DNA of 64,000 nt from Peptostreptococcus sp036639115. GTDB lineage: Bacteria; Bacillota; Clostridia; Peptostreptococcales; Peptostreptococcaceae. The stretch covers positions 124,001-188,000 of the forward strand of contig NZ_JAVWJH010000004.1 of NCBI RefSeq assembly GCF_036639115.1, written 5' to 3'. Of this stretch, positions 17,239 through 26,108 are shown one piece after another (within the stretch, counting starts at the first letter, position 1; the number at the start of each line of letters is the position of its first letter). A model generated the notes under the pieces. That model was not told the origin of the DNA. It was given only the letters and a program-made list of their open reading frames with translations, and did no database searches. The translations under genes and the position numbers were made by a program.

Positions 17239-17300
17239 TAGATTTAGATGATAATAGTAATAGATTATTATATTAGTAAACGAAGGGAGAAAGTTTTAAA

Positions 17301-18509
17301 ATGAATACAGTTTCTGTAAAAGTTTTGGATAATTTATACTACTTAGGAGTTAACGATAGAGAGACAAATTTATTTGAAAATATGTGGCCTCTACCAGATG
17401 GTATAGCATATAATTCTTATCTAATAACAGATGAAAAAACAGCTTTATTAGACACAGTAAAGATAACAAAGGTGGATGGTTTTGTAGATACAGTCAAAGA
17501 CATTCTTGATGGAAGAGATCTGGATTATTTAGTAATACACCATATGGAGCCAGATCACTCAGGTTGTGTAAAAACAATAATGGAATTATATCCAGATGTA
17601 ACAATAGTAACTAATAAAAAGGCTAGAGCAATGATGGATGATTACTTTGATATAGAGATTGATAACTATATAGAAGTAAAGAATGGCGATGTCTTGGATC
17701 TAGGAAATAGAAAACTTAACTTTGTTATGACACCAATGGTTCATTGGCCAGAATCAATGGTCAGCTATGAATCTACTGACAAGGTGTTGTTCTCTCAGGA
17801 TATATTTGGTGGATATGGTTCACTAAATGGTACAATATTTGATGATGAGATGAACTTTGAATTCTTCCGTGATGATATTAGAAGATATTATTCAAATATA
17901 GTAGGAAAATATTCAAAGCAAGCGGCTAGATCTTTAGAAAAAGTAAAGGCTCTAGATATAAATATTATATGCCCAGTTCATGGAATAGTATGGAGAACAA
18001 ACCCAGATCTTATAGTGGATGAATATATTAGATTGGCAAATCAAATAAATGAAGAAGGCGTAATAATAGCTTATGGTTCAATGTATGGAAATACAGAGAA
18101 GATGGCAGATTATCTTGCAAGATTCATTGCTGAAGAGGGAATAAAAAACGTAAAGGTATATGATGTATCAAAGACAAATGCATCATATATATTAAGTGAT
18201 ATATGGAAGTATAATGGATTGGTACTAGGAAGTTGTACATATAATAATTCAGTATATCCAATGATGAATCAGTTAATGTATACTTTAAAGATGAATAAGA
18301 TTAAAAATCATGCTCTTGGTATATTTGGTTCTTATGGATGGAGCGGAGGAGCAGTTAAGGAATTGACTGAGTTTGCTTCTGAAGGTGGTACTTTTGAAGT
18401 TGCGCCAACAATTGTAGATACAAAGGGAGCTATGAAGGAAGAAGATATAGAAAACCTAAGAGCTCTTGCCAAGGAAATAGCTGAAATGGTAAAGAAAGAT
18501 ACTAAGTAA
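17301..18509 (+). CDS. Flavodiiron protein (FprA-type O2/NO reductase)
   Basis: Reduces O2 to water or NO to N2O in the cytoplasm of anaerobes. The 402-residue class A architecture is an N-terminal metallo-beta-lactamase-like diiron domain followed by a flavodoxin domain, with no fused rubredoxin. Diiron ligands are seen as H81-x-E83-x-D85-H86, His148 (MVHWPESM), Asp167 (SQDIFG) and His227 (CPVHG). The FMN loop is AYGSMYGNTEKM near residue 255. ATG 17301 follows GAAGGGAG. It is monocistronic with its own promoter and terminator, and fits oxygen or nitric oxide defence alongside Tpx. Confidence 0.95.
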   Translation: MNTVSVKVLDNLYYLGVNDRETNLFENMWPLPDGIAYNSYLITDEKTALLDTVKITKVDGFVDTVKDILDGRDLDYLVIHHMEPDHSGCVKTIMELYPDVTIVTNKKARAMMDDYFDIEIDNYIEVKNGDVLDLGNRKLNFVMTPMVHWPESMVSYESTDKVLFSQDIFGGYGSLNGTIFDDEMNFEFFRDDIRRYYSNIVGKYSKQAARSLEKVKALDINIICPVHGIVWRTNPDLIVDEYIRLANQINEEGVIIAYGSMYGNTEKMADYLARFIAEEGIKNVKVYDVSKTNASYILSDIWKYNGLVLGSCTYNNSVYPMMNQLMYTLKMNKIKNHALGIFGSYGWSGGAVKELTEFASEGGTFEVAPTIVDTKGAMKEEDIENLRALAKEIAEMVKKDTK

Positions 18510-18543
18510 TATTTTACTTTAAAATATATATTAATAAAAGAAT

Positions 18544-18585
18544 AAACAGTGTCAATTTAAATTTTAAACTGACACTGTTTTTTTA
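18544..18585 (+). terminator. Terminator after the flavodiiron gene
   Basis: An 11-bp stem (AAACAGTGTCA/TGACACTGTTT) is followed by a T tract. Confidence 0.9.
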
Positions 18586-18663
18586 TGAGAACATTAAAAA
18601 TGTAATTATTTCATATTTATGTTATAATAATCAGTGACAAAATTATAGAAATGAGGTCAAAGA

Positions 18664-19128
18664 ATGGTAAGAGGATTTGAATTAGTAGAAAAAGAACATA
18701 GAAAGCATCCAGAATGCGATATAGTAATGCCACAAAGAGGAACATCAAAATCAGCAGGTTACGATTTTTGTACTCCTGTAGATATAGTAATACCAGCAAG
18801 AGGAAACTCTAAGGTTATTTTCACAGACATTAAGTCATATATGCTTCCAGATGAAGTATTATGTACTCATGTAAGAAGCTCTATAGGTATGAAAAGAGGT
18901 CTAGTGCTTGCGAATACAACTGGAATTATAGATTCAGATTATTATTCCAATCCAGACAACGATGGAAATATTGGATTTATGTTGAGAAATCTAACTGATG
19001 AAGAAGTAATAATTAAGGCTGGAGAAAGAGTAATACAAGGAATATTTTCTAAATACTTGGTAGCAGACGAAGATTGTCCAAAATCAGAAGAGAGATTGGG
19101 TGGAGTAGGATCTACAGGAAGAAAATAA
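18664..19128 (+). CDS. dut: dUTP diphosphatase
   Basis: Hydrolyses dUTP to dUMP, keeping uracil out of DNA and supplying thymidylate synthesis. The 154-residue trimeric-type dUTPase shows all five motifs: SAGYDF, RSSIGMKRGL, NTTGIIDSDY, GERVIQGIF and the C-terminal RLGGVGSTG lid. Motif 3 carries a short insertion (YYSNPDNDGNIGF). The start is ATG 18664 after GAGGT. Together with dcd (6216-6752) this gives a dCTP to dUTP to dUMP route. Confidence 0.92.
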   Translation: MVRGFELVEKEHRKHPECDIVMPQRGTSKSAGYDFCTPVDIVIPARGNSKVIFTDIKSYMLPDEVLCTHVRSSIGMKRGLVLANTTGIIDSDYYSNPDNDGNIGFMLRNLTDEEVIIKAGERVIQGIFSKYLVADEDCPKSEERLGGVGSTGRK

Positions 19129-19205
19129 ATAAAAGTTATTTAAATGCCTGTTTATATATAGATTATATAAAATACATAAAAGGTCTTTAAATTTTTCGGA
19201 TAAAA

Positions 19206-19290
19206 TGGTATAATGTATAGTGTTATTCGAGAGCGAATGAAAGTCTAAAAACAAACAAAAATGACCTAGGGATTTCCCTAGGTCATTTTT
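19206..19290 (+). ncRNA. Candidate ~70 nt small RNA between dut and dinB
   Basis: An extended -10 (TGGTATAAT, 19206-19214) with only a weak -35 predicts transcription from about 19221. The transcript would hold a small hairpin (ATTCG-AGAG-CGAAT) and end in a 15-bp terminator stem (AAAAATGACCTAGGG/CCCTAGGTCATTTTT, 19257-19290). The dinB promoter starts just afterwards, so this looks like its own short unit. It may instead simply be the dut terminator, which would work in both directions. Confidence 0.35.
19257..19290. terminator. Strong symmetrical terminator hairpin
   Basis: A perfect 15-bp stem with loop ATTT is flanked by A and T tracts. It ends transcription from dut or from the small unit starting near 19221. 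Confidence 0.92.
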
Positions 19291-19298
19291 GTGTTTAA

Positions 19299-19347
19299 TT
19301 GAATATTTTCATCAAATACTATATAATAGAATAAGAACGTATGTTTA
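19299..19347 (+). promoter_or_regulatory. dinB promoter with LexA (SOS) box
   Basis: TTGAAT (19299-19304) and TATAAT (19322-19327) are spaced by 17. AGAACGTATGTTTA at 19334-19347 matches the Firmicute LexA consensus CGAACRNRYGTTYG at 12 of 14 positions and covers the expected transcription start. SOS control of dinB is therefore likely. Confidence 0.75.
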
Positions 19348-19364
19348 TGAATAGGGGGGTTAAG

Positions 19365-20615
19365 ATGAAAGAAAAAATATTTTTTCATGTAGATGTAAAT
19401 TCAGCTTATTTGAGCTGGGAGGCAGTAAAAAGGTCTAAAGAAAATAGTATGGATGATGATCTTAGAAATATCGCATCTGCAGTAGCGGGAGATCCGAGTA
19501 AAAGAAGTGGGATAGTACTAGCAAAGAGTCAAATAGCCAAAAAGTTTGGAGTAAAAACAGGGGAGCCTATAGAAATGGCGAAAAGAAAATGTCCACAACT
19601 TTATATTGTACCCGCAAACTTTGACTTATATATTGAAAATTCTAATAAACTAATAGAGTTATTAAATCAATATTCCCCTAATGTATATCAATATTCAATA
19701 GATGAAGCCTTTATTGACATGACTGGAACGGATAGGTTATTTGGAGAAGCTAAGATATGCGCAGATAATATGAGAGAAAGAATAAAAAAAGAATTAGGCT
19801 TTACTGTAAACATAGGAATAGGAAACAATATGCTCACAGCAAAGATGGCAGGAGAGTTTAGTAAACCAGATAAAACACATACTTTGTTTGAAGATGAAAT
19901 AGAGTCTAAGATGTGGCCACTAGCTGTAGAAGAATTGTTTTTTGTCGGATCAAAAACTGCTAAAAAATTAAGGAATTTGGGTTTTGTGAGTATTGGAGAT
20001 ATTGCTAATTCAGATATTAATTTTATGAGAAAAAGATTTAAAAAACATGGAGAAGTAATTCATAAACATGCAAATGGAGAAGAGGGCTATACATTTCTTA
20101 AAAAAGAAGTAAAAAATAAATCTATAGGAAATTCATCTACAACAGCATATGATATTGTAGATGTAAATCAGGCAAATCAGCTAATACTTTCTCTTTGTGA
20201 GACGGTTTGCGCTAGACTTAGGAAAAAGAATATGAAGGCTGGTGTAGTAAGTATTGAAATGGTGGATATGAATTTTGAAGGCTATAGCAAGCAAAGAAAA
20301 CTATCAGTAGATACAAATGCGGTAAATATAATATATAAAGAAGCATGTGCTATGTTTCTTGAAATATGGAATAAAATGCCCATTAGACATATTGGAGTCA
20401 GTACGAGCAGTGTAGCAAATAAAAAAATAGAGCAAATGAATTTCTTTGATGATATAAATGATGATAAAGAAGAAAAATTATATGATGCAGTAGATGAAAT
20501 AAGAGAAAAGTACGGAGAAGATTCAATAAAAAGGGCAATATTTCTTGGAAATGATATTTCTCACATGGAAGGTGGAATTTCCAAAAAGAAAAAGGATAAA
20601 AATGTTTATTTGTAA
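19365..20615 (+). CDS. dinB: Y-family DNA polymerase (DinB/UmuC type)
   Basis: Error-prone translesion polymerase. Of 416 residues, the N-terminal catalytic core shows HVDVNSAYLSWEAV (first metal site) and YQYSIDEAFIDMTG (second), followed by helix-hairpin-helix/thumb and little-finger regions. The late motif QMNFFDD may bind the beta clamp (inference). ATG 19365 follows AGGGGGG; an upstream in-frame ATG at 19341 lies inside the LexA box and is rejected. The sequence style is closer to clostridial UmuC-like proteins than to E. coli Pol IV, so the symbol is approximate. Confidence 0.88.
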   Translation: MKEKIFFHVDVNSAYLSWEAVKRSKENSMDDDLRNIASAVAGDPSKRSGIVLAKSQIAKKFGVKTGEPIEMAKRKCPQLYIVPANFDLYIENSNKLIELLNQYSPNVYQYSIDEAFIDMTGTDRLFGEAKICADNMRERIKKELGFTVNIGIGNNMLTAKMAGEFSKPDKTHTLFEDEIESKMWPLAVEELFFVGSKTAKKLRNLGFVSIGDIANSDINFMRKRFKKHGEVIHKHANGEEGYTFLKKEVKNKSIGNSSTTAYDIVDVNQANQLILSLCETVCARLRKKNMKAGVVSIEMVDMNFEGYSKQRKLSVDTNAVNIIYKEACAMFLEIWNKMPIRHIGVSTSSVANKKIEQMNFFDDINDDKEEKLYDAVDEIREKYGEDSIKRAIFLGNDISHMEGGISKKKKDKNVYL

Positions 20616-20761
20616 AAAAATAAAGGAAAACGTATTTAAAACAATAAAAAATACATTGTATGATTAAAAATAGGGTAATAGGTGTATATATAAAATATAA
20701 ATGTGAAATTTAAAGTTACAATTAAAATATAAGAATATAAGGTAAACTAGACAAGATTATA

Positions 20762-20781
20762 ATATCTAATATATTAGATAT
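20762..20781. promoter_or_regulatory. 20-bp perfect palindrome upstream of gnd
   Basis: ATATCTAATATATTAGATAT is a perfect palindrome beginning within the TATAAT at 20758-20763. It is about 87 bases before the gnd start, a typical operator position. No regulator can be named. Confidence 0.45.
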
Positions 20782-20867
20782 AAGCTGCCTAGTATATAAT
20801 GAAGCCCAAAAGATATATAAAATATATAATCTTTTGTAGGATAGTTTTAAAAGGAGAAGGTAGATAT

Positions 20868-22292
20868 ATGAAAAGCAATATAGGAGTAATTGGTTTGTCC
20901 GTAATGGGGATGAATTTGGCACTCAATATGGCAGATAATGGTTATAAAGTATCTATTTTTAATAGGACGACCTCGGTTGTTGATAAAGTGATGAAAGAAC
21001 ATGGACATCAAAATTTTTCTGCATTTTATAATTTGGAAGATTTTATAAAGTCACTTGAAAAGCCAAGAAAAATATTTATGATGGTTAAATCAGGTGAGCC
21101 CGTAGATATGCTGATAGAACAATTAATTAATTTAGTGGATGAAGAAGATATAATTATAGATGGTGGCAATTCTTACTTTAAAGACACAATAAGAAGAGAA
21201 AGATACTTAAAAGAAAAAAATATATATTTTTTAGGTGTAGGGATATCCGGTGGAGAAGAAGGTGCAAGATTCGGACCAGCTATTATGCCAGGTGGTGATG
21301 AAAAAGCTTATTCATTTGTTTCTGAGATATTTGAAAAAATATCTGCAAAGGCTTATGGAGAGCCATGCTGTAGATATATATCAAGAGATGGTTCAGGACA
21401 CTATGTAAAGATGGTACACAACGGTATAGAGTATGCTGACATGCAACTGATAAGTGAAGCATATACAATATTAAAAAAAATTGGCAGATTCTCTAATAAG
21501 GAATTAGAAGAAATATTTGATAGCTGGAATAAAAGCGAGCTGGAGAGTTATCTAATAGAAATAACAGCAAATATTTTTAAGGTAAAGGAAGGTAGAAATT
21601 ATCTTTTAGATGTTATTTTGGATAAGGCTTCTCAAAAGGGTACTGGTAAATGGACGAATTTTGAAGCAATAGATTTGGGAGTAGATATATCTGTTATCAC
21701 GGCAGCTTTAAATGCGAGATTTATGTCAAATTTAAAAGATGAAAGAATGAAAGCCGAAAAAATAATAATTGATAGCAGCATTGAAGAAAGTTTGAAAAAT
21801 ATTGATATAGATAGAAAAGAGCTTATAGAGATAGTTAAAAATAGTCTTTATATATCTAAAATTATTTCTTATGCCCAAGGTTTTAAACTATTATCAGTTG
21901 CTGAGTCAGAGTACAATTGGAACTTTGATTTTGCAGAGATAACAAAGATATTTAGGGGCGGATGTATAATAAGAGCAAAGTTTTTAAATGATATATCCGA
22001 TGCATTTAAATCTTCCTCGGAAATTGACAATTTGATATTTACGGATTTTTTCTCAAGAGAAATAAATTCAAGACTGAAAGATTTAAGAACCTTGATAGGT
22101 CTGGCAGTGAAAAGTGGAGTATCTGTAAATGCAATGACTTCAGCTCTAGGTTATATAGACACATATAAGACATCTAGATCAGGGGCCAATCTTATACAGG
22201 CTCAGAGGGATTACTTTGGGGCTCATACATTTGAAAGGCTAGATAAAGAGGGTAATTTTCATTATGATTGGATAGATAAAAATGACAAATAA
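20868..22292 (+). CDS. gnd: 6-phosphogluconate dehydrogenase, decarboxylating
   Basis: Oxidises 6-phosphogluconate to ribulose 5-phosphate and CO2 with NADP+. The 474-residue protein has the Rossmann motif IGVIGLSVMGMNLALNMA, substrate motif GISGGEEGARFGP and GSGHYVKMVHNGIEYADMQ with the catalytic Lys. ATG 20868 follows AAAAGGAG. It overlaps zwf by 11 bases. In this operon it follows no gene for 6-phosphogluconolactonase, so that step is either encoded elsewhere or spontaneous. Confidence 0.95.
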   Translation: MKSNIGVIGLSVMGMNLALNMADNGYKVSIFNRTTSVVDKVMKEHGHQNFSAFYNLEDFIKSLEKPRKIFMMVKSGEPVDMLIEQLINLVDEEDIIIDGGNSYFKDTIRRERYLKEKNIYFLGVGISGGEEGARFGPAIMPGGDEKAYSFVSEIFEKISAKAYGEPCCRYISRDGSGHYVKMVHNGIEYADMQLISEAYTILKKIGRFSNKELEEIFDSWNKSELESYLIEITANIFKVKEGRNYLLDVILDKASQKGTGKWTNFEAIDLGVDISVITAALNARFMSNLKDERMKAEKIIIDSSIEESLKNIDIDRKELIEIVKNSLYISKIISYAQGFKLLSVAESEYNWNFDFAEITKIFRGGCIIRAKFLNDISDAFKSSSEIDNLIFTDFFSREINSRLKDLRTLIGLAVKSGVSVNAMTSALGYIDTYKTSRSGANLIQAQRDYFGAHTFERLDKEGNFHYDWIDKNDK

Positions 22293-23778
22293 TAATATAA
22301 ATAATATAGAAGATAATAAATCAAAAAATATAACAGATGAGATAAAAGAAGCTAACCAAAAGATAGCTAATAATGCAATGGTTATATTTGGTGGAACAGG
22401 GGATTTGGCATATAGAAAGTTGTTTCCAGCTCTTTACAATTTACACTGCTTGAACACTCTTCCCGAAGATTATGAAATAATTGGAGTAGGAAGAAGAGAC
22501 TATAGTCAAGAAGAGTATATAAAAATAGTTCAAGACTGGATGAAAGAATTCTCTAGATTAAAGTACACCGATGAAAAATTTGAAGAGTTTAAGTCGAAAA
22601 TTAGATATTATAAGATGGATATGAGTGACAGCAATGAATATAAAGGCTTGATAGATTTTATAGATTCGGAAGGTATAGAGGATGGTTTGATATATTATTA
22701 TGCAGTATCACCAGAGCTTTTTGATCCTATAACAGAAGGTCTAAAAAAGGGAAACTGTCAAAAACATAGTTGTCAATGTGAAAATACACCACTAAATGAA
22801 AGCTGTTGTATGGGAGATACTAAGGTAATTATAGAAAAACCATTTGGAGAAAATCTTCAGGCAGCAGAAAAAATATACAGTAATTTAAAGAGTTATTTTA
22901 AAACGGAAAATATCTATCATATAGATCACTATCTTGGCAAAGAAATGATAATAAATATTATGACTTTAAGGTTTGCAAATGCACTATTCAAGGCTGTTTG
23001 GAATAATGAATATATAGAAAAAGTAGAAATAAATGCCTATGAAACAGTAGGGGTAGACAGCAGGGGTGGATATTACGACAAAAGTGGAGCCTTAGCAGAT
23101 ATGATACAAAATCATTTATTCCAGATAATGTCTATCGTGGCAATGGAAAAACCAAAAGATAATAATACGATTTCTATAAAGGACTCACAAAATGAAGTAT
23201 TTAAGCAATTAAAAGATATAGATGGAGAAAAAATAGATGAAATTTTGTTGATGGGGCAGTATAATGGATATAGAGATGAAGAAAAGGTAGATCCAAATTC
23301 TGTAACAGAAACATATGTCGCATTGAAGCTTGAAATAGAAAATGAAAGATGGAAAGGTGTTCCTTTCTACCTAAGAACTGGCAAGAAGCTAGATAAAAGA
23401 GAAAGTGAAGTAATTGTTAGTTTTAAATCTATGGAAGAAGGTGTAGCAGGCAATAATCTCTTAATTAAGATACAACCCGATGAAGGTGTAAAATTGAACT
23501 TTAATATTAAAAAACCTGGAATAGGTAATCAAGTAATAAAAGAAGTTGAGATGGATTTTTGCCAGAGCTGTATACTAGAAAATAGGGCAAATACACCAGA
23601 AGCATATGAAAGATTATTGAAATCTTGCATGGATTCAGATAAAAGTCTATTTTCACAATGGAAACAAATAGAAACAAGCTGGAAATACATTAATAAAATA
23701 GTCGATTCATATAAAAAATATTCAAACAAGTTATATTTTTATGACATTGCAACTAATGGACCAGTGGAGACATTTTAA
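22282..23778 (+). CDS. zwf: Glucose-6-phosphate 1-dehydrogenase with Cys-rich insertion
   Basis: Converts glucose 6-phosphate to 6-phosphogluconolactone with NADP+, the entry to the oxidative pentose phosphate pathway. Of 498 residues, the dinucleotide motif is FGGTGDLAYRKLFPA (37-51) and the active-site motif is HIDHYLGKE (213-221). Just before VIIEKPFGE there is an unusual loop with Cys159, Cys164, Cys166, Cys175 and Cys176, which would suit redox sensing or metal binding. A hydrophilic N-terminal tail precedes the domain. It overlaps gnd, and trxB follows after 29 bases. Confidence 0.95.
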   Translation: MTNNNINNIEDNKSKNITDEIKEANQKIANNAMVIFGGTGDLAYRKLFPALYNLHCLNTLPEDYEIIGVGRRDYSQEEYIKIVQDWMKEFSRLKYTDEKFEEFKSKIRYYKMDMSDSNEYKGLIDFIDSEGIEDGLIYYYAVSPELFDPITEGLKKGNCQKHSCQCENTPLNESCCMGDTKVIIEKPFGENLQAAEKIYSNLKSYFKTENIYHIDHYLGKEMIINIMTLRFANALFKAVWNNEYIEKVEINAYETVGVDSRGGYYDKSGALADMIQNHLFQIMSIVAMEKPKDNNTISIKDSQNEVFKQLKDIDGEKIDEILLMGQYNGYRDEEKVDPNSVTETYVALKLEIENERWKGVPFYLRTGKKLDKRESEVIVSFKSMEEGVAGNNLLIKIQPDEGVKLNFNIKKPGIGNQVIKEVEMDFCQSCILENRANTPEAYERLLKSCMDSDKSLFSQWKQIETSWKYINKIVDSYKKYSNKLYFYDIATNGPVETF

Positions 23779-23807
23779 AATAAAACATTTATTGGAGGAG
23801 GATAATT

Positions 23808-24731
23808 ATGAGCGAAAAAACAATTTATGACATAGTAATAATAGGTGGTGGGCCAGCTGGCATGACAGCAGGTATATATGGAGGAAGAGCAGAGCTAAAA
23901 ACTTTGATCCTTGAAAAAAACTTCCATGGTGGACAGATGGTGTCTACAAATGAAATAGAAAACTATCCAGCACTTCCAGACACAAACGGAGTAGAACTTT
24001 CTAATACTATGCTAGAACATGCAAAGAAATTTGGTGCGACAATAGATTATAAGGGTGTAGATTCAATAGAAGTATTGGATGATGGAGTGAAAAAAATAAT
24101 TGCAGGTGGAGAAGAAATATTAGCCAAAACTATAATATTATCTATGGGTTCAACTTCTAGAAAGCTTGGCCTTCCAAATGAAGAAAAGCTAACAGGAAGA
24201 GGAGTAGGCTACTGTGCTATATGTGATGGAGGTTTCTACAGAAATAAGGTAGTAGCTGTAAATGGTGGTGGAGATACTGCTGTTGAGGATGCTATATATC
24301 TTTCTAGAATAGCATCAAAGGTATATCTTGTACATAGAAGAGATGAACTTAGAGCAAATAAGACTCTTCAAAGTAGATTATTTGAATCAGGTGTTGAAGT
24401 AGTATGGAATAGTACTATTAAAGAAATTGTTGGAGATGACAAGATAGAGGCAATCGTAACAGTGGATAAAACAGATAACTCAGAAAGAAAGATAGAGTTA
24501 GATGGTTTATTTGTTGCAATAGGCGGTATACCAACATCAGGCTTGGTAAAGGGATTAGTTGATATGGCTCCAAATGGCTATATAATTACAAATGAAGATT
24601 GTGCAACTAATGTTCCTGGAATCTATGCTGTAGGTGATATAAGACAAAAATCATTAAGACAGATAATAACAGCAGCGGCAGATGGTGCGATAGCAGTACA
24701 CGCAGCAGAAAAATATTTATTATCACACTAG
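23808..24731 (+). CDS. trxB: Thioredoxin reductase
   Basis: NADPH-dependent flavoenzyme that reduces thioredoxin. Of 307 residues, the FAD motif is GGGPAGMTAGIY, the redox-active pair is Cys136-Ala-Ile-Cys139, the NADPH-binding motif is NGGGDTAVEDA with HRRDELRA (the RR/R pattern favours NADPH), and the C-terminal FAD motif is YAVGDI. ATG 23808 follows GGAGGAGG. Its position behind gnd and zwf couples NADPH generation directly to its main consumer. Confidence 0.94.
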   Translation: MSEKTIYDIVIIGGGPAGMTAGIYGGRAELKTLILEKNFHGGQMVSTNEIENYPALPDTNGVELSNTMLEHAKKFGATIDYKGVDSIEVLDDGVKKIIAGGEEILAKTIILSMGSTSRKLGLPNEEKLTGRGVGYCAICDGGFYRNKVVAVNGGGDTAVEDAIYLSRIASKVYLVHRRDELRANKTLQSRLFESGVEVVWNSTIKEIVGDDKIEAIVTVDKTDNSERKIELDGLFVAIGGIPTSGLVKGLVDMAPNGYIITNEDCATNVPGIYAVGDIRQKSLRQIITAAADGAIAVHAAEKYLLSH

Positions 24732-24766
24732 TTTTAAAAAGTGAAAATAAATTATAATTGATAATT

Positions 24767-24810
24767 AGTAGCTATTTTAATCTTTTATTAGACAAAATAG
24801 CTACTTTTTT
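24767..24810 (+). terminator. Terminator of the gnd-zwf-trxB operon
   Basis: A 12-bp stem (AGTAGCTATTTT/AAAATAGCTACT) with a 15-base loop is followed by TTTTT. Confidence 0.88.
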
Positions 24811-25022
24811 AATGAATATTATCATAAAGCTTATTTTGAATATAGATCAAAATATAGGGATATTATTAAAGTATATTGATGGATATTTTATAAAAGATAT
24901 ATAATAAAATAAATGGGTATTAACATAATTATAGAGAAATATACTTATAAAAAATATAAACTTAAAATTTGATTGAAACTGTATTTATACATCAATTTTA
25001 AAATTATTAATGTGCAACAAAG

Positions 25023-25123
25023 AGTATTGATGATTCGCTATGCCTAGAGACGGTATACTTTTTAAGTATTACTTCTAGTAACCGTTAAATGATACTATTA
25101 AGAAATATTCATGAGACGTGAAT
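25023..25123. ncRNA. Unclassified structured element (perfect three-way junction)
   Basis: ACGGT (25050-25054) pairs with ACCGT (25081-25085). The whole interval between is used by two abutting hairpins: ATACTT-TTT-AAGTAT (25055-25069) and TACT-TCT-AGTA (25070-25080). An outer helix, 25023-25029 with 25090-25096, and a 3' hairpin ATTCATG-AGA-CGTGAAT (25107-25123) extend it. It lies in an 800-base gene-free region. I do not recognise the class, and strand and transcription are unknown. Confidence 0.4.
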
Positions 25124-25637
25124 GGTAAACTATTGAAAATAATTTCATATTATTTATATATATACATAGTGAAAACTAAATAATATATATGTAATAATTA
25201 TAAACTATTAATTTTATAAAAGAGCATTTAAAAAAATATTATAAATATAAATATAAAAATAAATTGTTCATAAAATATCAATGTATTAGCTATCAAAAAA
25301 GTTTTTATAATTATTTAATTAAGGGCTTAAAAGTTCAAAATATAAAATTATAAAGTTACTAATAAAAAAATTAGTTTTTTTAGGAAAATATGGTATATTG
25401 ATTTTCAAATAAGAGTATTTTTAAGAAAATAAAAGTTTTTTAAGCGTATATAAAGAAAATATAAATCTAAGAAAATATAGAAAATAGTGTTAAATTTGGC
25501 TATAGATATAATGAATTATCCTTGTTGATAAATAATGTGTCAATTTTTAGATAATAGATTAAAAGTTTTAGTGTTTATGTTAAACTAGAAGAAGTGGTTA
25601 GAAACATAGTAAATTATTTTTATTTTGAGGTGATATT

Positions 25638-25964
25638 ATGAGAGAAAAGATTAAAGTTCCAAAAGTAAACGATTGCTGTAGTGTTAGCAAACTATATGAA
25701 TGGAAGGTTGATCTAGGAGAGCGTTTTGAATCTGGTGATGTGGTATGTGTAATAGATAATTTGAGTGATAAACATAATATAGAAGCATCAAAAGGTGGAA
25801 TGTTAGTGGAAAAAGTTATTTATGAGAATTCTATTGTGGAAGATTTTCAGATTATTGGAGTATTTGAAGTGGCTCCAGAAGAAGAAGGCGATGATTCAAA
25901 TTCAGCAGCCGTGGAATTTGTTCACAAAATACTATCAAAAATAGGGAAAAATGACAAACAATGA
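25638..25964 (+). CDS. Small single biotinyl/lipoyl-like domain protein
   Basis: A 108-residue protein whose first 78 residues look like a single-hybrid-motif (lipoyl/biotinyl) domain: IKVPKV, YEWKVDLGERFESGDVVCVID, IEASKGGMLVEKVIYENSIVEDFQIIGVFE. The turn contains SDKH with Lys45, but by alignment to IEADKSGTV-type domains this lysine is two residues off the canonical modification site. It may therefore be unmodified. A short acidic tail follows. No acyltransferase or carboxylase gene is adjacent. ATG 25638 has a weak TGAGGTG ribosome site. The fold is probable, the function unknown. Confidence 0.6.
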   Translation: MREKIKVPKVNDCCSVSKLYEWKVDLGERFESGDVVCVIDNLSDKHNIEASKGGMLVEKVIYENSIVEDFQIIGVFEVAPEEEGDDSNSAAVEFVHKILSKIGKNDKQ

Positions 25965-26040
25965 CAAATGAAGATGATAAAAAATTTAAGTTAAGTGATA
26001 CTAATAAGATTATACTAGGGTTAGATAAATATAAAAACAA

Positions 26041-26093
26041 AGATACCTTCTCAGTCCAAACAACAAAAGGATTTAGAAGGTATCTTTATTTTT
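26041..26093. terminator. Convergent terminator between the lipoyl-like gene and mntP
   Basis: An 11-bp stem (AGATACCTTCT/AGAAGGTATCT) with a 23-base loop and a T-rich tail lies between convergent genes. Confidence 0.75.
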
Positions 26094-26108
26094 TGCTAGT
26101 ATTTGAAG

